64,000 nucleotides of DNA from Epichloe hybrida (taxonomy: Eukaryota; Ascomycota; Sordariomycetes; Hypocreales; Clavicipitaceae): contig JAFEKR010000012.1 of NCBI GenBank assembly GCA_019022495.1, positions 1,116,001 through 1,180,000 of the forward strand, written 5' to 3'. The position numbers were made by a program, and so were the translations under genes. Under the pieces are notes generated by a model. The model was given only the letters and a program-made list of their open reading frames with translations, ran no database searches and was not told the DNA's origin. Shown here piece by piece: positions 58,732 through 64,000 of this stretch (positions within the stretch are counted from its first letter, which is position 1; every line of letters starts with the position of its first letter).

Positions 58732-60204
58732 ATGGCTCCCCGACGCCAGGATGCGATTGTTGCGGACTATGATGTCGTCATCGTCGGCGCGGGCATCTCC
58801 GGCATCAATTTCGCGTACAGGCTGCAGGAGCGCAACCCGGAGCTGAGCTACTGCATCCTCGAGGGGCGGCACCAGGTCGGCGGGACGTGGAGCCTGTTCC
58901 GGTACCCGGGCATCCGGTCCGATTCCGACCTGTACACGTTCGGCTTCCCCTGGCGGCCGTGGGAGGAGAAGCAGCCCATCGCCCGCGGCTCGCTCATCCT
59001 CAAGTACCTCGAGGCGTCTGCCGCCGAGGCGGGCATCGACAACAAGATCAAGTTCAACCATCGGGTCGACAGCATGGACTGGTCCTCGGCGTCGTCGACC
59101 TGGACGCTCAACGTGACGGCCGGCGGCGGCGTCTCCATGCGCGCCCGGTTCGTGCTGCTCGGCACGGGATACTACGACTACGACGAGCCGCTCGAGGTCC
59201 GTATCCCCGGCATAGAAAGGTTCCGGGGCGCCGTCGTCCACCCCCAGTTCTGGCCCCGGGACCTGGACTACACCGGCAAGAACGTCGTCGTCATCGGGTC
59301 CGGCGCCACCGCCGTCACGCTGCTCCCCAGCATGGCCGACAAGGCCGCGCACACGACCATGCTGCAGCGGTCGCCCACGTACATCCTCGCCCTGCCCCAA
59401 AACGACCCTCTCGACAGGGCCGCCCGGCTCTTGCTCCCCGGCGCGCTGGCCAGGCGACTGATTCGCTTCAGGTGGATCCTGTCGGCGTTTCTTCTCGCAA
59501 ACCTGTGCCGGTGGTTCCCGCGGCTCGCCCGCGCCGTCATCCTCCGGCGGACGTCCCGCGAGCTGCCGAGCGGCACCGGGATGAAGCCTCACTTCACCCC
59601 GCGGTACAACCCCTGGGAGCAGCGCATGTGTATCTGCCCGGGCGGCGACTTCTTCCAGTGCCTGCGCGCCGGCAAGGCCAGCGTGGAGACGGGCGTCATC
59701 GAGCAAGTCACCGACAACACCATCAGGCTCGAGTCCGGCCGGGAACTGCACCCAGACATCATCGTCACCGCCACGGGGTTGAAGGTCCGGCTCGCGGGGG
59801 GCATCGACGTCTCTCTCGACGGCAGGCCCGTCCGCGTGCCTGACTGCTACTCGTGGAAGGGGTGCATGCTCGAGAAACTGCCCAACCTGTTCTATTCCAT
59901 GGGCTACGTCGACGCGAGCTGGACGCTCGGCGCCGACGCCACCGCCCAGCTCGTCTGCCGCCTTCTGAACAGGGTCACGCGCGACGGCTTCGCGCACATA
60001 GTGCCCCGGCTGAGCGAGGCGGAAAAGAGCACCATGTCCGAGCTGCCTTTTCTGCGTCTCAACTCAACCTACGTGGACAGGGGCAGGGGCGTCTTTCCCA
60101 AGGTGGGAAACAGCAAGCAGTGGCTTCCGCGATCATACTACTGGAAGGATCTCGCGAATGCGTGGTGGGGAGACGTGCAAAGCGGGTTGGAATGGTCAAG
60201 ATAG
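58732..60204 (+). CDS. Type I Baeyer-Villiger / flavin monooxygenase
   Basis: 490 residues, single exon. An FAD-binding GAGISG (19-24) sits in DVVIVGAGISG, and an NADPH-binding GSGATA (189-194) in NVVVIGSGATAV. The fingerprint FRGAVVHPQFWP (164-175) fits the FxGxxxHxxxWP signature of type I Baeyer-Villiger monooxygenases exactly. The enzyme uses NADPH and O2 to insert oxygen next to a carbonyl or to oxygenate S or N. Length fits the shorter BVMO group. The substrate is not predictable. The 481-codon antisense frame (58552-59997) is a GC-third-position shadow. Its neighbours (reductase, ligase-like genes, transporter relic, regulator) hint at an accessory metabolism region only. Confidence 0.92.
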   Translation: MAPRRQDAIVADYDVVIVGAGISGINFAYRLQERNPELSYCILEGRHQVGGTWSLFRYPGIRSDSDLYTFGFPWRPWEEKQPIARGSLILKYLEASAAEAGIDNKIKFNHRVDSMDWSSASSTWTLNVTAGGGVSMRARFVLLGTGYYDYDEPLEVRIPGIERFRGAVVHPQFWPRDLDYTGKNVVVIGSGATAVTLLPSMADKAAHTTMLQRSPTYILALPQNDPLDRAARLLLPGALARRLIRFRWILSAFLLANLCRWFPRLARAVILRRTSRELPSGTGMKPHFTPRYNPWEQRMCICPGGDFFQCLRAGKASVETGVIEQVTDNTIRLESGRELHPDIIVTATGLKVRLAGGIDVSLDGRPVRVPDCYSWKGCMLEKLPNLFYSMGYVDASWTLGADATAQLVCRLLNRVTRDGFAHIVPRLSEAEKSTMSELPFLRLNSTYVDRGRGVFPKVGNSKQWLPRSYYWKDLANAWWGDVQSGLEWSR

Positions 60205-61479
60205 CTTTTTCATCATCAGTCATTACCCTTTGTCCATGCAAGTGCCACGATGGGTGGGTAATCAGCTCGTGACCAATCAATCCCTTGTGCGATATGGCGT
60301 GTTTTTTTTTTCAGTATTTCGTTGAATAAAAACATACCATTGATTACATCGACACACAAGTGAGGCACGCCAAAGTTGAAGGGTGTCCCTGGAACGTTGG
60401 CGATACGGAGCTTTGGTGCCACTGCGGCGAAGTATTACCTTGCCGTTTCTGCCACGGATGTACTTGCGCGCCCCCTTGAGCCGGTGCCGGGTCAGTCGCC
60501 TCTTTTTAGTCAGGGGAATGTGGCTTGAATTTGATCTCTTCCACATGTGTGATGTGGAGGTAGACGTGGTGATGGTGGGCATTCCCACGAGCAAGAGAGA
60601 AATCACCGTTTGTGGATATTTTGACAGTCAGGTTTTCCCGACTGTGTCTGTTGGTGACGACAGCATTTCCATCATATAGGAGGAGAATGATGGCATGATG
60701 TCTGCTGTTGAACATGATACCAATTTGTTGGATACAAATAACCCAGTGGTTCGTCAACTTGGTTATACGGCCTTTGGTGGCCTTCCTGGTAGGGATGGGT
60801 CGTATTTTTCGGCCCCGCTGGAAAAGTCGATGAAGACTTTCAAAGGTGATTACGCCGTCAACCGGAGGCAGGCGAAGAAGCATAACGGGAGGGTCCGTGA
60901 GGACTTCGGCCATCGTCCTAGAATGGGTGGTGGAATGGCCACTTTGCACGCCTCCAAGCAGAGTTTTCATTTCTGGTGGGATATGAGCCTGGGTAAAGAA
61001 ATGCAGATCCGAAAAAACGGGAAGTTGGCGCCGGATACCTACTGCGCCCTTTTGTGTGGCGTTGGGCCTGTTAGTACCCTTGCAAAGTACGATGAAGTTG
61101 GTGAAGCTTCTATGGTCGCATGGGTCGAAAATGTGAGAACCCAAACGTATTATCAGGTGCCAAAAGGTCCATGAACGGCGGCTACTTGAATAGTTTAAAC
61201 GAAAGTGAGAGTATGGGCAATGAAAATGGATACACGATAGGGAAATGAACAAGAGTGAATGGCTTCGTATTTTTCCTGCGAGAACAAGTGGTGTCCTGTG
61301 CAATGATACCAATGAACATTCCACCGCCGAAGGCCTACAGGCAGGACTACAGTTCCTGGCCCACCGCGGCACGAGCGATGCATCCGAAGTCGAACGGGGG
61401 ACTGCGTCTTTTGGTTTTGAATCAAAATAAACGCGGAAGAGACAACACGGAACGTTGGAATGTTGTCTTGCGCCCGCGC
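60205..61479. other. Unresolved region with open frames on both strands
   Basis: A 350-codon minus-strand frame (60506-61558) and a 159-codon plus-strand frame (60695-61174) overlap. The first residues of the minus frame ([21 protein letters not shown]) belong to the PDR transporter relic, but after AGA nothing matches that family. The rest shows no known domain on either strand. Probably decayed sequence joined to the transporter pseudogene. Confidence 0.4.
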
Positions 61480-62530
61480 GCTCGGAACTCGAGGGAAAAC
61501 CGACCGTGTAATACCAGCAGACAAAGTACAAGACTCCACATATTGCCAGGTATGGCATCTCTGAGACGACGAGACCAGTGACGAAGGCGGCCCATGACTA
61601 CGTCTTGGACTTGTTTTCCCGGGCTTCGAAAATGTCGCGTTGGTGAATGAAATGCGGTTGCAGCTGAGATAACACCGGGTGCGACGAAGATGACGACGAA
61701 CGAAGAGTGCCCACCACGCCCAAACTATTCCGAAAATTTTCGCCATAGGTGTGAGTGGCTGTAAGAAAGTGATGCCAGATACGTGTCGCCGTCAATGTAT
61801 GACTGACCCGGGACAGCACCACCAAGAATGATGGAGAAGACGGAGACTTGAAAAGGGATGAGAGGCATGTCGGCAGCAATTTGGGCAATGCAAAAAGCAA
61901 CAGGCTGGAATAGTGCGAAAGACTTGTTCTTGATGATGACCGGCTGGCCACCGAAGGACGCATTCACCTCTGACATGGACAGTATACTGTTGAAGAGTAG
62001 GGCGAAGAAGCAGGCGCCGGATTTGACAAAAAGCCCCGCTGAAGTAAAAGGTGCGTTGTAAAAGAGAGATGCGGCAATGAGGGCTTCCATGATGGTTGAA
62101 GCCTGTTTGATGATGAACGTTGCCTTGCCGCCCCAGATAATCTGATAATGGCGTATATAACATTAGCCTTCACCTGTTGAGCGAAGCCTACGGTGAGAGG
62201 GCTGTTCTTTGGGACGCCTTTCTGTTATCCATTTGCACAGCCTCTTTGAAAAGTTCTGTTCGTTGTCTGGCATCTTCATTAGAGGGGTGATCATACTCTA
62301 CCTGCATGTCTTCACATGTCTTGGTTCTTGGTTTGCTCATATTCTTCTCGTATGCTGCGCGCGTTCCGCGGAAGTTCGAATTGCAAGCCCTTGTCCGTCG
62401 GTACCGTTACACCTGTGAGGAAGTCTCGTGAATCTTGTCGTGAATCTTGACCACTTCGGCCTTCATGGCCCATTCCCTGCTTGGCGCATTGTCTTGTTCG
62501 CCCACGTGGTGGACCTTTTGGGCAAGGGTC
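61480..62530 (-). pseudogene. PDR-type ABC transporter, degenerate
   Basis: Minus-strand pieces match full-size PDR drug/sterol exporters. RTELFKEAVQMD and [21 protein letters not shown] (about 62260-62150) come first. Then [39 protein letters not shown] and the rest of transmembrane half 1 extend to about 61810. The sequence then jumps to LQPHFIHQRDIFEARENKSK, a premature stop (61598-61600) and [34 protein letters not shown] from transmembrane half 2 (to about 61495). Frameshifts lie near 62200 and 62145. The second nucleotide-binding domain between the halves is deleted. Confidence 0.8.
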
Positions 62531-62919
62531 TCTATCTCATCAGACAGCATACTGCCACGTTGATGGCTTATGATTGAAACAAAAAGACACGGGACGACAG
62601 TGTACGGATATACTGCTCAGTGCTGAGGCTGATCTGATGCAAAGAGGTTCCCGATCTACCCGAACGGCAACAGGGAAGCAGTACGTATCTCGAGGGCAAT
62701 TGCAGCCGCTTACTAATCGGACTCGCATCCGGGCGCCCCGTTTTTGTGAGAAAACTGGGCCAAGACCAAGACCAAGACTTCTGTGTCGGGAAGAGCAGCT
62801 TCCCTTGCTGCTTCATGAGTCAACACATCTGAGGCTCTTCTGTGACCACTGACAGTCCGGTTCAGCCCGTTGATCCATTCAATGTCTCAACCATTCTAGC
62901 CATATTAACCATTCTAGTC
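62531..62919. promoter_or_regulatory. Intergenic between divergent transporter relic and regulator
   Basis: GC-balanced, about 390 bp between the 5' side of the PDR relic (minus strand) and the Zn2Cys6 gene (plus strand). Includes CAAGACCAAGACCAAGAC at about 62762-62779. Possible shared promoter; no defined sites. Confidence 0.4.
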
Positions 62920-64000
62920 ATGGCAAGCAGGAGAAGACCGGCCTGCGATTCGTGCCACAAGCGCAAGGTGGGCAACTCACGGCCTCTCTCTTCTCTTCTT
63001 CCGAGGACGAGCTGTCTGTCACATCCGCCTTCCATGTGGCTGTCTTGTTTCTGTCCAATAGGCGAGACATCTGACCATCTATGATAGTCACGCTAACGTT
63101 TTGGTGTCCCCTTGGCAGATCCAATGCGATGTACCCGACTCTGGCGTTCAATGTGACTGGTGTCTACATCACAGCCTGCCCTGCACATATGACCGAGTTC
63201 GCGGAAGCAAGAAGAGAGCGTGGGTGTCTCGTGCGATGGATAGATTCAAATAAATGGCCGAGATAGCGGTGACTGACTGGCTGACTGATTGACTAATCCG
63301 GTTTCAATACGTTATCAGCGCACTTGCACAGAAAAGCACGCATCGATCGAACGTCGCCAACAATAACGCTGCCGGTCCATTTCAAAAGAACTCTCGGTCC
63401 CCATCGGATCATGATTCACAGAGCAGCAAGCAGCTCATTGCATTGCTGCAGTCGCCAGATCATGTGAACTTGGAATGTGCAGTATGCCGATCAGAATTCA
63501 CGTCAGGCTCCGCGCAGGGAAGCCTCAGAGTTGCGCCACTCGGGCAAATTTACTTCGCAGGACAGAAATTCGGTGCTATATGCCCTCGGAACGGCATTCC
63601 GCACTTGACTTCGTACTGTGAGCAATGGATACATGAAAGGGCGAGACATGAACCCAAGTTTCGAGAACTTTTTGCCCGAGATGCACCCATGCCTGACCCC
63701 CTGGATCGCGTGTCTGGGGGCCAGATCTGCCCTACTGTCCCGCCAAACTATGCCGGGGATTCTCCCCTTCCTGAGAAATGGATCATAGAAACCCTAGTTT
63801 CGGATTTCACGGCCTCCGACTTAAGCCTGGTCTTTCCTCTCATAAATCCGCTTCTCTTTGAAGAGACGGTCTGGACGGCGTACGCCCCAGATAACGTAGA
63901 GCCTCTGATTCAGCGCATAACTGCTAGAGCCTGCGTGCTGGCGTTTGCATCATTTGCAAGCTCCCACTTCCCAGCCAGCAAAACGTCAGTCAACGTCAAT
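62920..64000 (+). CDS. Zn2Cys6 fungal transcription factor, partial at window edge
   Basis: Exons: 62920-62967 (MASRRRPACDSCHKRK), 63119-63219 (IQCDVPDSGVQCDWCLHHSL, PCTYDR) and 63319 to beyond 64000. The split Zn2Cys6 cluster is CDSCHKRKIQCD...CDWCLHHSLPC with all six cysteines, followed by a basic segment RVRGSKKRA. Exon 3 stays open to the window end (about 227 codons), with GIPHLTSYCEQWI and a PLINPLLFEETVWTAY segment typical of the start of the fungal-specific regulatory domain. A DNA-binding nuclear regulator; targets unknown. The first intron splits the zinc cluster, a common arrangement in this family. Confidence 0.88.

Noticed and set aside
58552..59997. 481-codon minus-strand frame opposite the monooxygenase gene
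   Set aside because: The plus strand has exact BVMO motifs; the antisense frame is low-complexity Gly/Ala/Arg-rich sequence caused by GC-rich third codon positions.
60506..61558. 350-codon minus-strand gene
   Set aside because: Only its first ~30 codons match the PDR transporter; the remainder has no recognisable domain and overlaps another open frame.

Overview
This window looks like a chromosomal segment of a filamentous ascomycete. The genes have short GT-AG introns, a Zn2Cys6 regulator, a PDR-type transporter relic and a fungal Baeyer-Villiger monooxygenase, and the gene types and codon use fit Sordariomycetes, plausibly Hypocreales (inference). Composition is two-speed. GC-balanced gene islands (1-3.7 kb, 34.5-37.0 kb, 47.3-55.5 kb and 57.0-64 kb) alternate with very AT-rich blocks. 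In those blocks CpA/TpG is visibly scarce, TpA is abundant, and glutamine and tryptophan codons have become stops, which is the signature of repeat-induced point mutation (RIP).

Layout. 1-3.7 kb: a five-exon acyl-CoA synthetase of the 4-coumarate:CoA ligase type with a peroxisomal SKL tail. 3.8-34.5 kb: a nested pile of RIP-damaged transposons. The Ty1/copia LTR elements are A1, D, E (LTR only), B1 (minus strand, both LTRs), B2 (plus strand, broken), a complete 6,920-bp element A with TSD AATTC, a short non-autonomous A', and C. They are joined by a 1.9-kb hAT-like DNA transposon with an 8-bp TSD and a 321-bp terminal-repeat retrotransposon in miniature (TRIM) that carries a tRNA-like Pol III promoter. 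34.5-37.0 kb: a secreted triple-repeat protein, cut at its 3' end where element C stops, then a degenerate ~150-bp satellite. 37.0-46.6 kb: a 5'-truncated second copy of A, a long unclassified RIP-damaged coding relic, a 410-bp hAT MITE and a second hAT copy inverted relative to the first. 46.7-47.3 kb: a G-rich tract and a GTCA/AAATCGTC tandem array.

47.3-55.5 kb: a kinase-like pseudogene, a GPI-anchored cysteine-rich secreted protein, a MINDY-family deubiquitinase with a terminal CaaX-like box, a steroid 5-alpha-reductase family enzyme and a flotillin lacking its 5' end. 55.5-57.0 kb: a third truncated copy of element A. It sits between two divergent genes, flotillin on the left and a GH2 glycosidase on the right, and each has lost its 5' end at the block edge. 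57.0-64 kb: the GH2 fragment, an intact Baeyer-Villiger monooxygenase, an unresolved stretch, a PDR ABC-transporter pseudogene on the minus strand and the start of a Zn2Cys6 transcription factor that runs off the window.

The genes do not form one obvious pathway. The acyl-CoA ligase, monooxygenase, 5-alpha-reductase-like enzyme, transporter relic and regulator are typical of accessory, specialised-metabolism regions next to transposon-rich DNA. The most informative structure is the transposon nest, its exact junctions, and the genes it has cut.
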